In this document: positions 8,519 through 18,046 of the stretch, one piece after another
Position numbering within the stretch: position 1 is the first letter of the stretch
How the letters are laid out: each line of letters starts with the position of its first letter
Source: JABFXX01 sp964419605
GTDB lineage: Bacteria > Myxococcota_A > Polyangia > Haliangiales > Haliangiaceae
Reading direction: 5' to 3'
Assembly: GCA_964419605.1 (NCBI GenBank)
Contig: CAYQQM010000011.1
Span: forward strand, 17,505-81,504
Length of the DNA: 64,000 bases
Position numbers and translations under genes: made by a program
The notes under the pieces: generated by a model
What the model was told of the DNA's origin: nothing
The model's input: the letters and a program-made list of their open reading frames with translations, nothing else
Database searches by the model: none

Positions 8519-9532
8519 TCAAGTTCGCGGTGGCGAAGCAAAAGCGTTGCCTACCTTGGCGTACATCCGGCCGCTTGCGCGATGTGTGGTGTCGATCACG
8601 CGAACGGTCCCCGATTTCGACCGCATCACGATCGATTGAGTCTTGGCCGACTCGCCGAAAAATCGAACGCCGTCGAGGAGGTAGCCTTTGGTGACCCCGG
8701 TGGCGGCGAACATCACGTGGCCGTCGGCGAGGTCGCTGGTGCCGTAGACGAAATCTTCCGGCCGTACGCCCATGGCGTCGGCGCGGGCGCGTTCGGAGTC
8801 GTTGCGGAATCGCAGCCGAGCCTGAATTTCGCCGCCGAGGCACTTGAGCGCAGCGGCGGCGATGACGCCCTCCGGAGCGCCGCCGGTTCCAAACAGCACG
8901 TCGATGCCAGAATCGGGGCTCGCCGTCATTACCGCGCCAGAGACATCGCCGTCGCCGATTAGCCGGATGCGCGCGCCGGCCTGGCGCACTTCGCCGATCA
9001 GCTCGGCGTGGCGTTCGCGCTCCAGAATCACCGCGGTAACGTCTTCGACGCGCTTGCCCTTGGCGCGAGCGATTCGATGCAAGTTCCAGGTCGCTGACTC
9101 GCGCAGATCGATCACACCTCGCGCTTCGGGCCCTACAGCGAGCTTCTGCATGTACGTGTCTGGGGCGTTGAGGAACTGGCCGTCGTCGGCGATGGCGATC
9201 ACGCTGATCGCGTCCGGTGCTCCGGTTGCGCACAGGTTCGTGCCTTCGAGGGGATCGACCGCAATGTCGACTCGTGGAGACTCCTCGGGCAGTGCTGCTT
9301 TCCACCCAGCTCCTACCTGCTCACCGATAAAGAGCATCGGCGCTTCGTCGCGCTCCCCTTCGCCGATGACCACCGTGCCGCGGATATCGATCGCATCGAA
9401 CGCGGCTCGCATGGCCTCGACGGCGACGTGATCCGCGTGGTCTCGCTCACCTCGGCCCATGAGCCGTGCCGCGGCAATCGCAGCCGCTTCGGTGATGCGC
9501 ACGACCTCCAGAGCGAGATTGCGGTCCTGCAT
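8519..9532 (-). CDS. glpX: Fructose-1,6-bisphosphatase, class II
   Basis: It converts fructose 1,6-bisphosphate to fructose 6-phosphate in gluconeogenesis. The 337-aa product shows the GlpX signatures GEGERDEAPML (about 58), DPLEGTN (about 90) and GTGGAPEGVIAAAALKCLGG, and is close to the usual family length. The start at 9532 aligns with the E. coli GlpX N-terminus (MQDRNLALE versus MRRELAIE). However, GGGAGG touches the ATG directly, so a slightly earlier GTG is possible. It is the last gene of a minus-strand set hom-ybgC-glpX, with a 73-bp gap after ybgC. Confidence 0.93.
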   Translation of the reverse strand: MQDRNLALEVVRITEAAAIAAARLMGRGERDHADHVAVEAMRAAFDAIDIRGTVVIGEGERDEAPMLFIGEQVGAGWKAALPEESPRVDIAVDPLEGTNLCATGAPDAISVIAIADDGQFLNAPDTYMQKLAVGPEARGVIDLRESATWNLHRIARAKGKRVEDVTAVILERERHAELIGEVRQAGARIRLIGDGDVSGAVMTASPDSGIDVLFGTGGAPEGVIAAAALKCLGGEIQARLRFRNDSERARADAMGVRPEDFVYGTSDLADGHVMFAATGVTKGYLLDGVRFFGESAKTQSIVMRSKSGTVRVIDTTHRASGRMYAKVGNAFASPPRT

Positions 9533-9605
9533 CCTCCCATCATGCACCAAGCTCGCCACAGTTGGAGCGAAATGCGACCTCCTCGTCGCGCCGAGCCCTT
9601 GGTCG

Positions 9606-9992
9606 TTAGCCACTTCGGAGAAGTTCGCGAAACAGCTCGGGTAGGGCACACGGCCGGCCCGTGGGGCCGATGACGGCGTGTCGCGTCCAACCTTCGGCGA
9701 TCAAATCGGTGCCTCGGTGCACGGCGTAATCAAAGCGGATCGAAGCAGCGCGCATCTCGCCGACCGAGATGTTGATCTCGAGCAGGTCTTCGTAGTGAGC
9801 GGGGCGGCGATAGTTGCAATGCGCCTCCGCTACCGGCAGCGCGACTTGCTCGCGCTCGAGGTCTTTGTACGTTTTGCCAAGCGACCGCCAGTACGCAGCT
9901 CGCGCGGCCTCGAAAAACCGCAAGTAGTTCGCGTAGTACACGACACCCATCTGATCGGTGTCGCCAAAGATGACTCGAACTTCGTGTTTCAT
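9606..9992 (-). CDS. ybgC: Acyl-CoA thioesterase, YbgC/4HBT hot-dog family
   Basis: The 128-aa single-domain hot-dog protein hydrolyses acyl-CoA thioesters. The family active-site signature D-TDQMGVVYYANYL is near residue 10, with the catalytic Asp followed by the invariant YxNYLxxFE pattern. The start is the ATG at 9992, directly before the conserved KHEVRVIFGDTD; an upstream extension to 10064 would overlap hom. Members often sit near the Tol-Pal genes, but here the neighbours are hom (20 bp upstream) and glpX. Substrate chain length cannot be read from sequence. Confidence 0.88.
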   Translation of the reverse strand: MKHEVRVIFGDTDQMGVVYYANYLRFFEAARAAYWRSLGKTYKDLEREQVALPVAEAHCNYRRPAHYEDLLEINISVGEMRAASIRFDYAVHRGTDLIAEGWTRHAVIGPTGRPCALPELFRELLRSG

Positions 9993-10011
9993 TGTGGGGT
10001 GCCTTCGACGA

Positions 10012-11328
10012 CTACCCGACGATCCGAAGCACGCGGGCTCGCTCGCGCACCACCGGCAGCGCATCGATTTCCGCCAGCGCGCTGCGCAAGTCGCCCTCGC
10101 GCGCCTCGTGTGTTAGCACAACGACTCCCACCGATTCGGCTGCCGCGTTCGGATCGGCGTCAGTGCCGGAGTCCTGAACGACTTGCGCAATCGAAACACC
10201 GTAGTTGCCAAGAATCGTCATCAGTCGGCCCAGCACGCCCGGGGTATCGACGACGCCAAAGCGCAGGTAATACTTGGATCGGGTGTCGGCGAGTGGCAGC
10301 AGCGGCTTGGCGGCCCGCTGCGGGGCCAACGCGGTACGGCCCGCCCCGGATGCCCGGGCGAGGATATTGCGGCCGATATCGATGCAGTCGGATACGACGC
10401 TCATCGCCGTGGGCAGCATCCCCGCGCCGGCGCCGTAATACATCGACGGTCCCAGCGCATAGCTCTGGACATAGACCGCGTTCTTTGCGCCCGCTACATC
10501 GGCGAGCAACCATTTGCGGGGCACGAGCGCCGGGTGGACTCGGGCCTCCACCACGCCCTCGTGTTCGCGTGCGATCGCGAGAGGCTTCACGACGTAGCCG
10601 AACTTCGCTGCGTTGGCGATGTCGATCGGGTCGACCTGATCGATGCCTTCGCACGGGATGCGGTGAACGTCGATCGACGTTCCAAAGCACAGCCCGGCGA
10701 GAATGGCGAGCTTGTGCGCGGCATCGCCGCCGCCTACATCGAGCGTTGGGTCTGCCTCTGCGTAGCCGAGTGCCTGCGCGTCGCGCAGAATATCGGCGAA
10801 CGGGCGTTTGGTTTCGGTCATCGTCGACAAGATGTAGTTCGATGTGCCGTTGACGATGCCCCACAACGCCTCGACGCGATCGCTGGCTAAGCCTTCGCGC
10901 AACACGCGAATGATCGGAATGCCGCCGCATACCGCGGCTTCGTAGTAGACGTCCGTGCCGGCGGCCTCCGCGGCAGCAAATACTTCGGGACCGTATTCTG
11001 CCAACAGGGCTTTGTTCGCGGTGACGACATGCTTGCCTGCGGCAATCGCGGTGAGGACGGCGTCTTTGGCGAGTGTCGTGCCGCCGATGAGCTCGCACAC
11101 GATATCGACATCCGGACGCGCGATGGCGGCGTCGACGTCTGTAACCAGCAGGGAGCGATCGAAGTCCACGACTCGGTTCGCCTTGTCCGGATGGCGGACC
11201 GCAATCGCGCGCAGCTCGAGACGAGCGCCCAGGCGGGCGGCGATCGCGGCTGCGTTATCGGCAAGGAGCTTTACGACGCCGCCGCCGACGTTGCCCAAGC
11301 CCAGGAGCGCCACACCAATCGATTTCAT
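10012..11328 (-). CDS. hom: Homoserine dehydrogenase
   Basis: It reduces aspartate semialdehyde to homoserine for threonine and methionine synthesis, using NAD(P)H. The 438-aa protein has an N-terminal Rossmann motif GLGNVGGGVV, the catalytic domain with GGIPIIRVLREGL, GTSNYILSTM and EADPTLDVGGGDAAHKL, and a C-terminal ACT domain (about 350-430) of the kind that senses threonine. The start at 11328 gives the standard family N-terminus; the open frame extends to 11400 without support. It is divergent from eno, with 125 bp between the two starts. Confidence 0.95.
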   Translation of the reverse strand: MKSIGVALLGLGNVGGGVVKLLADNAAAIAARLGARLELRAIAVRHPDKANRVVDFDRSLLVTDVDAAIARPDVDIVCELIGGTTLAKDAVLTAIAAGKHVVTANKALLAEYGPEVFAAAEAAGTDVYYEAAVCGGIPIIRVLREGLASDRVEALWGIVNGTSNYILSTMTETKRPFADILRDAQALGYAEADPTLDVGGGDAAHKLAILAGLCFGTSIDVHRIPCEGIDQVDPIDIANAAKFGYVVKPLAIAREHEGVVEARVHPALVPRKWLLADVAGAKNAVYVQSYALGPSMYYGAGAGMLPTAMSVVSDCIDIGRNILARASGAGRTALAPQRAAKPLLPLADTRSKYYLRFGVVDTPGVLGRLMTILGNYGVSIAQVVQDSGTDADPNAAAESVGVVVLTHEAREGDLRSALAEIDALPVVRERARVLRIVG

Positions 11329-11453
11329 GGAGGGGTTTGTACCTCGACCGGAGGCAGGAGCCGGTGGCCGGATGTGAAAAACCGGGGCTGGGGCGTACAA
11401 ATTGGCGTGCCGTAGTCATCGCCGGCGTGCTCGCTATGTAGTAGATCGGCGGC

Positions 11454-12729
<1,276 letters not shown>

Positions 12730-12740
<11 letters not shown>

Positions 12741-13086
12741 TTCGCGCTTCGGCGAGTTGGGACAGACGCCTGTGGATGCAGTAGTCCCTAACCAGACGAG
12801 CTTGGCTCGTTGCCATGGCCACAAACCTCACTCCGAGTCCGGATGTGAGGTGTTCCGATTTTCGGTAGCAGATTTGCCCGGATGCCCAAATCGACTCCTC
12901 AACGCCGGGCAGCTCGATCTCTAGTCCCACCATCGTTCCCGGTCGCGGCGCTAGCGCGGAGAGCGATGACATGCTGATGCCCGTACCGGAGATGTTCGAC
13001 ATCAAGCCTCGGACGGTGCGGTCGTGCACGTACGAGGTAACCATCGATTCAAAGGGGATTCGGTAACCGGATCGACGTTCGCTCAT
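12730..13086 (-). CDS. PilZ-domain protein (c-di-GMP binding candidate)
   Basis: 118 aa, a stand-alone PilZ domain. The N-terminal RSGYR gives the RxxxR motif, and NISGTG sits where the family usually has D/NxSxxG, so both parts of the c-di-GMP binding signature are present. Such proteins relay cyclic-di-GMP levels to motility, secretion or surface polysaccharide. GGAG lies 8 nt before the ATG. It is divergent from the SpoA-domain gene at 13169, an arrangement that could place both under one regulatory region. Confidence 0.85.
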
Positions 13087-13168
13087 TGCCGTGGCTCCAT
13101 GATACGTAGGTAGATGTGGGATAATCCTACAGGTATCCGAGATGGCCCAAGTTTTTTTGGAGGTGCGT

Positions 13169-14164
13169 GTGATCCAAGCGTTTCCGTACGGAGCCTTGCC
13201 GGTGGTGCCGAGGGCCGATCTCGGATTCGTGAACGCGCTGTGTCGATGGCTGGCTGGCGGAAGGGGTGCGGGGTGGCTGCGCGTCGAGAGGCTTGTCGGC
13301 GGACCGATCGAAGTTGCCGGGGTCGAGCCTGGGAGGTTTGAAGACCGCTATGGTGGGTCGTGTGCAGTGCGATTGGGCGGAACCCAGCTCGAGGTGCGCG
13401 GCTCCAACATGCTAGTGCGCCAGGTCGCTCAGCACCTACTGGGCGGACCTGAGGAGCTACCAGCGCCCAGGCCATTGGGCGTTGTCGAGCAAGCGATTTG
13501 GGCGCTGACCGTGGCCGCGGCTCTCGAGGATTTGGGCGTTCCAGGGGAGGTCGTGGCGTGCGAAGCGCCACCGGCCATCGAGGATGCACGGGAGGTTGTC
13601 GCCGCGGTCCACGCCGCTGGGATTCCGGCAACGGCGGCGATCCGGGCTCCTCGCGCGATCCAGTTTCGCGCCGCTCCTGCCCGCATGTGGCGGTGGCCGG
13701 ATACTGCGATGGTGGAGTCGGCGATCGTCTGCGGGCGCTGTGCAATCCCAGCGCAAGCGCTCGGTGCGCTGTCGGTTCGCGCGGTGGTCACGCTGGAACC
13801 TGCGCTTGGAGCAGCGCCTATCGCAGAGTCCGGCCGGATTGCCGCGGAGCTGGTCGTGCTGGGCGGGGCGGTGGGGATCGCTGGGGATGCCGGATCTCTG
13901 GTTGCGGAGGTCACGACCGGCTATGTTCCGCGCGCCATGGCACTGCCGGACGACGCTCATGTCGAACTCACGGTCGGGCTCGGAACCGCGCAGTTATCGC
14001 TGCGCCAGGTGTTCGAGCTGGCGGTCGGGCAGGTGGTGCCGCTTGGCCGCCCGCTCGCGGGGCCGTACGAAATCCGTGCGGCGGGCAGGCGGGTGGGATA
14101 TGGAGAGCTTGTGAATGTTGACGGCGAACTTGGCGTTCGTATTGTGAGTCTCGAGGAGCAGTAG
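13169..14164 (+). CDS. SpoA-domain protein, SctQ/FliN-like (orphan secretion or motor-switch component)
   Basis: 331 aa from the GTG at 13169, which has GGAGG five bases upstream; the ATG at 13142 lacks such a site. The C-terminal 75 residues (VELTVGLGTAQLSLRQVFEL to the end) look like a SpoA domain of the FliN/YscQ type. A second weaker SpoA-like segment begins near IVCGRCAIPAQAL, and the N-terminal half resembles the CheC-like part of SctQ. SctQ forms the cytoplasmic sorting platform of type III secretion systems. No other secretion gene is in the window; FmdB and folD genes follow without a gap. It may be an orphan or a displaced part of a distant system. Confidence 0.7.
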   Translation: MIQAFPYGALPVVPRADLGFVNALCRWLAGGRGAGWLRVERLVGGPIEVAGVEPGRFEDRYGGSCAVRLGGTQLEVRGSNMLVRQVAQHLLGGPEELPAPRPLGVVEQAIWALTVAAALEDLGVPGEVVACEAPPAIEDAREVVAAVHAAGIPATAAIRAPRAIQFRAAPARMWRWPDTAMVESAIVCGRCAIPAQALGALSVRAVVTLEPALGAAPIAESGRIAAELVVLGGAVGIAGDAGSLVAEVTTGYVPRAMALPDDAHVELTVGLGTAQLSLRQVFELAVGQVVPLGRPLAGPYEIRAAGRRVGYGELVNVDGELGVRIVSLEEQ

Positions 14165-14545
14165 ATGCCGGTATACGAATATCAGTGCAAGCAATGCAGT
14201 CGTGAATTCGAGTATGAGCAGCGCATGAGCGACCCGGAAAAGACGCTGTGCGAAGCCTGCGGCGGGGCGCTCGAGCGCCTCATTTCGCGGACGGCGTTTC
14301 ACCTCAAAGGCGGCGGCTGGTACAAAGATTTGTACGCGTCGACCAAGCCGGAAAAGGCAGAAAAGGCCGACAAAGCGGGCGAAGCCAAGCCTGGCGATAG
14401 CGCAGCGCCGGCCGCTGCTACTCCGGCCGCTGCTACTCCGGCCGCTGCCCCAGCTGCGTCGAGCTCGGCCAGCGGAGCCAGTTCGAGCGGAAGTAGCTCC
14501 AGCGGAAGCAGCTCGGGCGGGTCGAGTGGAACTGGCGCGGCATGA
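14165..14545 (+). CDS. FmdB-type zinc-ribbon protein
   Basis: 126 aa. The first 58 residues are the FmdB/CxxC_CXXC_SSSS regulatory zinc ribbon: MPVYEYQCKQC, then LCEACGG, giving the four Zn ligands. The tail is low-complexity: Lys/Glu/Ala, then repeated Pro-Ala-Ala and finally about 40 Ser/Gly residues. The role of FmdB proteins is uncertain; some affect amidase or formamidase expression. It starts directly after the SpoA gene stop and overlaps folD by ATGA, so the three genes are probably co-transcribed. Confidence 0.88.
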   Translation: MPVYEYQCKQCSREFEYEQRMSDPEKTLCEACGGALERLISRTAFHLKGGGWYKDLYASTKPEKAEKADKAGEAKPGDSAAPAAATPAAATPAAAPAASSSASGASSSGSSSSGSSSGGSSGTGAA

Positions 14546-15405
14546 GCGCCCCGGCCCCTGCGCAGCGCATCGACGGCAAAGCGATCGCCGCGAAACTGCG
14601 CGCTGAGGTCGCAACTGCGGCGGCTGCACTGCGGTCTCGCAATATCGCGCCGACGCTTGCCGTCGTGCTGGTGGGCGACGACCCGGCGTCGCAGGTTTAC
14701 GTGAAGTCTAAGACCAAGGCCGCGCGCGAAGCGGGCGTTGAGCCCCGCGACTATCGCCTGCCTGCAACGACGTCTCAGGCGGAGCTGCTTGGGCTGATCG
14801 CCACGCTGAACGCCGATCGCGACGTCGACGGCATTTTGGTCCAGCTGCCGCTCCCACCGCAGTTCGATACCGATGCGGTGATTCGAGCCATCGATCCTGC
14901 AAAAGACGTGGACGGGTTGCATCCGCTGAATCTGGGCTACCTCGCTCAAGGCAAGCCGGTGTTTGTGCCGTGTACGCCGAAGGGGTGCATGCGTCTTCTC
15001 GCCGAAGTGGGATGCAATCCCTCGGGGGTAGCTGCGGTCGTCCTCGGTCGCAGCGTGCTCGTCGGCAAGCCGATCGCGATGCTACTTCAGAATGCCAGCG
15101 CAACGGTCACGCTGTGCCACTCCAAAACCCGCGACCTCGCCGCGGAGGTGAAGCGCGCCGATATCGTGGTCGCCGCGATCGGCCGACCCGGATACGTGCG
15201 CGGCGAATGGATCAAAGACGGCGCCATCGTGATCGACGTTGGAATCAATCGTACCCCAGACGGCACGCTCGTCGGCGATGTGCAGTACGCCGCCGCCGCT
15301 GAGCGCGCTTCGGCAATCACCCCCGTTCCTGGAGGCGTTGGTCCGATGACGATCGCCTGTCTGCTCGAGAACACCGTGGAAGCCGCGCATCGGCGCCGGG
15401 GCTAA
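14542..15405 (+). CDS. folD: Methylenetetrahydrofolate dehydrogenase/cyclohydrolase
   Basis: Bifunctional enzyme of one-carbon metabolism, oxidising 5,10-methylene-THF and hydrolysing the methenyl product. The 287-aa protein has the catalytic YVKSKTKA lysine motif (about 53), DGILVQLPLP, PCTPKGCMRLL, the NADP-binding GRSVLVGKPIAML and the C-terminal PVPGGVGPMTIACLLENT. It overlaps the FmdB gene by 4 nt. The last 220 bp are duplicated, with roughly 10 percent divergence, at 16523-16749, downstream of a toxin-antitoxin pair. Confidence 0.96.
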   Translation: MSAPAPAQRIDGKAIAAKLRAEVATAAAALRSRNIAPTLAVVLVGDDPASQVYVKSKTKAAREAGVEPRDYRLPATTSQAELLGLIATLNADRDVDGILVQLPLPPQFDTDAVIRAIDPAKDVDGLHPLNLGYLAQGKPVFVPCTPKGCMRLLAEVGCNPSGVAAVVLGRSVLVGKPIAMLLQNASATVTLCHSKTRDLAAEVKRADIVVAAIGRPGYVRGEWIKDGAIVIDVGINRTPDGTLVGDVQYAAAAERASAITPVPGGVGPMTIACLLENTVEAAHRRRG

Positions 15406-15419
15406 GAACGGCAGCGGTT

Positions 15420-15629
15420 TTGCTTGCTAACCGAGCCACTAACCAGTGGTTGAGGCTTACACCTTCGCGTTCCGCTTCGCGTGCGAGCCTTGCGTGCAAG
15501 GACGCAGGGAGTCTCAACCGTAGATTGCTTGAAAAACGCTCCTGTGGGGGTGCCAATGGTTGTCCTGCCTTCTTTGCATCCGCAATGAGCATCGCCAAAA
15601 CGTCCAGCGCATTTCTCGATGCCTGCTCG
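15420..15629 (-). pseudogene. 3' part of a split hicB-like antitoxin gene
   Basis: On the minus strand this encodes the HicB C-terminal DNA-binding half: after DVLAMLIADAKKA comes FSSNLRLRLPASLHARL and REGVSLNHWLVARLA, a ribbon-helix-helix tail. The N-terminal half is missing here. Bases 15565-15629 are identical to 17654-17718 inside the other hicB piece. Joining that piece to this one restores a normal HicB in frame, so this is one gene cut by the 2.1-kb insertion. The exact stop is unclear, because the open frame runs into folD on the opposite strand. Confidence 0.75.
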
Positions 15630-15712
15630 GGGTTCGGTTTCGGACTCGGATTCGGTTTCGGACTCCGGTGCGGTTTCGGGTTCGGAAACCGGTCCGGTTT
15701 CGGACTCTAAGT
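15630..15712. repeat. Short GGTTTCGGACTC-type direct repeats
   Basis: About 80 bp built from imperfect copies of a TTCGG-based unit (GGTTTCGGACTC occurs several times). It lies just beyond the truncated hicB end and before the Phd/PIN promoter. It is a simple-sequence expansion; there is no CRISPR-like spacer structure. Confidence 0.7.
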
Positions 15713-15757
15713 CACTGATTCAATTCGTTGCGTTCACACCTCCAAGCTTTGGCCTGC

Positions 15758-15796
15758 TTGACAAATGCACCAAGTAAACTAACCTGGATTAGCTAA
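15758..15796 (+). promoter_or_regulatory. Promoter and possible operator of the Phd/PIN pair
   Basis: TTGACA (15758-15763) and TAACCT (15780-15785), with a 16-bp spacer, form a good sigma-70 promoter. The palindrome TTAGCTAA (15789-15796) lies between it and the ATG at 15799, where the antitoxin could bind for autorepression. Confidence 0.6.
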
Positions 15797-15798
15797 CT

Positions 15799-16047
15799 AT
15801 GAAGATTGTGAATATTCATGACGCCAAGTCCAACCTCTCCAAGCTGCTTGAAGGTGCGGAGCGGGGCGAATCGTTCATCATCGCGCGCGCAGGCAAACCT
15901 ATTGCAAAGGTGTTAAAGCTCGATGCTCAGCCAACGCCAAAGCGAATAGGGTTCATGAGGGGTAGGGGCCGTATCCCTGACGACTTCGACACCATGCTGC
16001 AGGACGAGATCGCGGACGCGTTTGAGGGAAGGGTGGATAGACGTTGA
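15799..16047 (+). CDS. Phd/YefM-family antitoxin
   Basis: 82 aa. The N-terminal MKIVNIHDAKSNLSKLLEGA and FIIARAGKPIAKV are the typical Phd/YefM DNA-binding fold, and the C-terminus (RGRIPDDFDTML) matches the toxin-binding tail often seen with PIN toxins. It should neutralise the downstream PIN ribonuclease and repress the promoter. Its stop overlaps the toxin TTG start (TTGA). It sits in the 2.1-kb island between folD and the folD fragment. Confidence 0.92.
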   Translation: MKIVNIHDAKSNLSKLLEGAERGESFIIARAGKPIAKVLKLDAQPTPKRIGFMRGRGRIPDDFDTMLQDEIADAFEGRVDRR

Positions 16048-16430
16048 ACTATCTGCTCGACACACACCTCTTACTTTGGAGTGCGTTCGGCGACCGACGA
16101 CTTCCGAAGCGCGCCCGCAAGATCATTCTTTCACAGGACCACGACCTTTGGTTTAGCGTCGCTAGCATCTGGGAGGTAGCGATAAAGCAAGCGTCAGGCC
16201 GGCGTGATTTCGACGTCGACCCAGGAGCATTGCGAACGGGCCTACTCAAGGCGGGGTATCGCGAGCTGGATATACGCGGACCTCATGTGCTTACCGTGCG
16301 GCTACTGCCCACCATTCACCGCGATCCCTTTGATCGCATCCTCGTCGCACAGGCGCACGCCGAAGGACTTTCGCTGCTCACCGCAGACGCAACACTTCAA
16401 GTCTATGGCAGTCCCGTAGTCCTGGTTTGA
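16044..16430 (+). CDS. PIN-domain toxin (VapC-like)
   Basis: 128 aa, a probable Mg-dependent ribonuclease toxin. It shows the PIN acidic residues in LLDTHLLLW, the SIWEVAIKQ segment, and HRDPFDRILVAQA followed by LLTADATLQVYG. It belongs to the group usually paired with Phd/YefM antitoxins. The TTG start at 16044 overlaps the antitoxin stop by 4 nt, implying coupled translation. It appears complete. Confidence 0.92.
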   Translation: MNYLLDTHLLLWSAFGDRRLPKRARKIILSQDHDLWFSVASIWEVAIKQASGRRDFDVDPGALRTGLLKAGYRELDIRGPHVLTVRLLPTIHRDPFDRILVAQAHAEGLSLLTADATLQVYGSPVVLV

Positions 16431-16522
16431 CCCGGGGAGAGCGGCTGTATTTAGGACGCCTCGCCTCAGCGCTGCCTGTCCAACGATCGATGAGGCTCCC
16501 AGGGCGGGTTCGCTCCCGATCT

Positions 16523-16749
16523 GCCGGCCCGGATATGTGCGCGGCGAATGGATCAAAGACGGCGCGATCGTGATCGACGTTGGAATCAATCGCACCCAGG
16601 ACGGCACGCTCGTCGGCGATGTTGAGTACGAAGCAGCCGCCGAGCGCGCCTCGGCAATCACCCCCGTTCCCGGAGGCGTCGGTCCGATGATGATCGCCTG
16701 TCTACTCGAGAACACTGTGGAAGCAGCCAAGCGGCGCCGAGGCCAATGA
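16523..16749 (+). pseudogene. Duplicated 3' end of folD
   Basis: About 225 bp corresponding to the last 74 codons of folD (from the PGYVRGEW region to the stop). The copy keeps an open frame, including PVPGGVGPMMIACLLENT, and ends with its own stop. It lacks the substrate-binding N-terminal domain, so it cannot be a functional enzyme. Divergence from 15183-15405 is about 10 percent, mostly at third positions, which points to an old duplication or a piece acquired from a relative. Confidence 0.9.
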
Positions 16750-16829
16750 GGTCCCGGTTGTCCGACCGCTACACGTAGTGTTGCGTGACGGTTGCGAAGT
16801 CCACGTTACGTAAGGGTACGACTTGTGTA

Positions 16830-16858
16830 TTGAACCTCCGTTCGAGCGGATGTATGTT
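16830..16858 (+). promoter_or_regulatory. Promoter of the RHH/PIN pair
   Basis: TTGAAC (16830-16835), a 17-bp spacer and TATGTT (16853-16858). The antitoxin ATG is only 6 nt after the -10, so the transcript is probably leaderless. This also supports 16865 over the upstream ATGs as the start. Confidence 0.65.
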
Positions 16859-16864
16859 GAATGT

Positions 16865-17092
16865 ATGGCGCGCCTCATTTCCACCACGGTTCGACTGAGC
16901 GAAGAAGATGTTCGGGCTTTACGGAGGGCTCGAGCGGCGGGGCACTCTTCGTCTGATCTCCTTAGGAAGGGTCTGCGCGTCGTCGCCTCGAGGTACTACG
17001 CAGGTCGGCGCGCTCCCACCACGTCCCTGTTTGTATCAACCGACAACAAGTTGGGAGACGAGTTGTCGCTGTTCAAGGACCTCGAGGATTGA
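16865..17092 (+). CDS. Ribbon-helix-helix type antitoxin
   Basis: 75 aa from the ATG at 16865. The N-terminus (MARLISTTVRLSEEDVRAL) fits a CopG/ribbon-helix-helix strand followed by helices, and the rest (SSSDLLRKGLRVVASRYYAG) fits an antitoxin with a toxin-binding tail. Its stop overlaps the TTG start of the next PIN gene. I infer its role from this pairing, since the sequence alone is short. Confidence 0.78.
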   Translation: MARLISTTVRLSEEDVRALRRARAAGHSSSDLLRKGLRVVASRYYAGRRAPTTSLFVSTDNKLGDELSLFKDLED

Positions 17093-17520
17093 AGCCACCG
17101 ATCGTCGTCGATACCGGAGGATTGCTCCGCGCACTCGCGAGTAGAGGGGACGGTAGACCCAGCTTCCCGGATTATGAAGAGGTGTTGTCCGCTGCAAGCG
17201 CGGTCATTGTTCCCGGGCTTGTTCTGGCTGAAGTCGATTATTTTCTCCGCGAAGATCGACCTGCCATGAGACGGCTCGTTGGCGAAATCTTTGACCCGGG
17301 CACACGGTACGAATACGAGCTACCTGTTCCATCGGATATTGTCCGAGGCCTCGAACTGGACATGAAATTCAGGGAACTGAAGCTTGGCTTGGTGGATGGA
17401 ACTGTCGCCGCCGTAGCCGAGCGACGCCGCGTCTACAGAGTTCTGACCACCGATCGTCGAGACTTCGGCCCGCTTCGGATTGGGCCCCGGTATAGCCATG
17501 CACTTGAGCTCGTCCCGTAA
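17089..17520 (+). CDS. PIN-domain toxin (second VapC-like)
   Basis: 143 aa PIN-domain ribonuclease candidate. Motifs are VVDTGGLLRAL (first acidic residue), PGLVLAEVDYFL and LGLVDGTVAAVAERRRVYRVLTTDRRDF (the acidic cluster). It starts at a TTG overlapping the antitoxin stop. It differs from the first PIN toxin (16044) in sequence and partner type, so the two pairs are independent modules gathered at one site. Confidence 0.88.
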   Translation: MKPPIVVDTGGLLRALASRGDGRPSFPDYEEVLSAASAVIVPGLVLAEVDYFLREDRPAMRRLVGEIFDPGTRYEYELPVPSDIVRGLELDMKFRELKLGLVDGTVAAVAERRRVYRVLTTDRRDFGPLRIGPRYSHALELVP

Positions 17521-17564
17521 GAAACCCGCGGAAGTCTCTGACGAGGCACACACAGCGTCAGACT

Positions 17565-17882
17565 CTACGGCGAGCGCAATCCCGCGGTCGCATCTGCGTA
17601 CACCTTTTCGCGCTGTCGGATCATGGCTCGTCGTAGATGGAGTCGTGATCGAGCTGCCTTCTTTGCATCCGCAATGAGCATCGCCAAAACGTCCAGCGCA
17701 TTTCTCGATGCCTGCTCGACGGTGGCTCCATGCGTCTTCACGTTCTGCCACGCAGGAATCGTTGCGATAAAGCAATCGTCTTCATCCGACCAGTGGAGCA
17801 CCACTTGATAGTCAGTCGGCTTGGCCTGAGCCGACGGCGGAGATGGCTTCGCTGACTTCGACTTCCTGATATTTTTTTGCAT
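17565..17882 (-). pseudogene. 5' part of a split hicB-like antitoxin gene
   Basis: From the ATG at 17882 (GGGAG just upstream) the frame encodes the HicB partial RNase H-fold domain: DYQVVLHWSDEDDCFIATIP, then THGATVEQASRNALDVLAML. After DAKKA, at the end of the 65-bp repeat, the protein changes to an unrelated Arg-rich tail and stops. The normal HicB C-terminus is at 15420-15565. No hicA toxin gene is visible next to it. The truncated product might still fold, but it has lost its DNA-binding half. Confidence 0.8.
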
Positions 17883-18046
17883 CGTCTCCCTCTTGGGGGA
17901 CGCGCGGGCGCCGGAGCACAGAGGCCCGAGCGGACCGGGATAGTGCGTCAGGATGGTACGTCGTTTGCGATGATGCGCTGGATAACGCGCTGACATCGCA
18001 GCCGACGGCGCATACGAGCGATTTCGCGTGATCCCGGCCACGGCTG

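Noticed and set aside
15630..15712. Possible CRISPR-like array
   Set aside because: The repeats are contiguous short imperfect units with no unique spacers.
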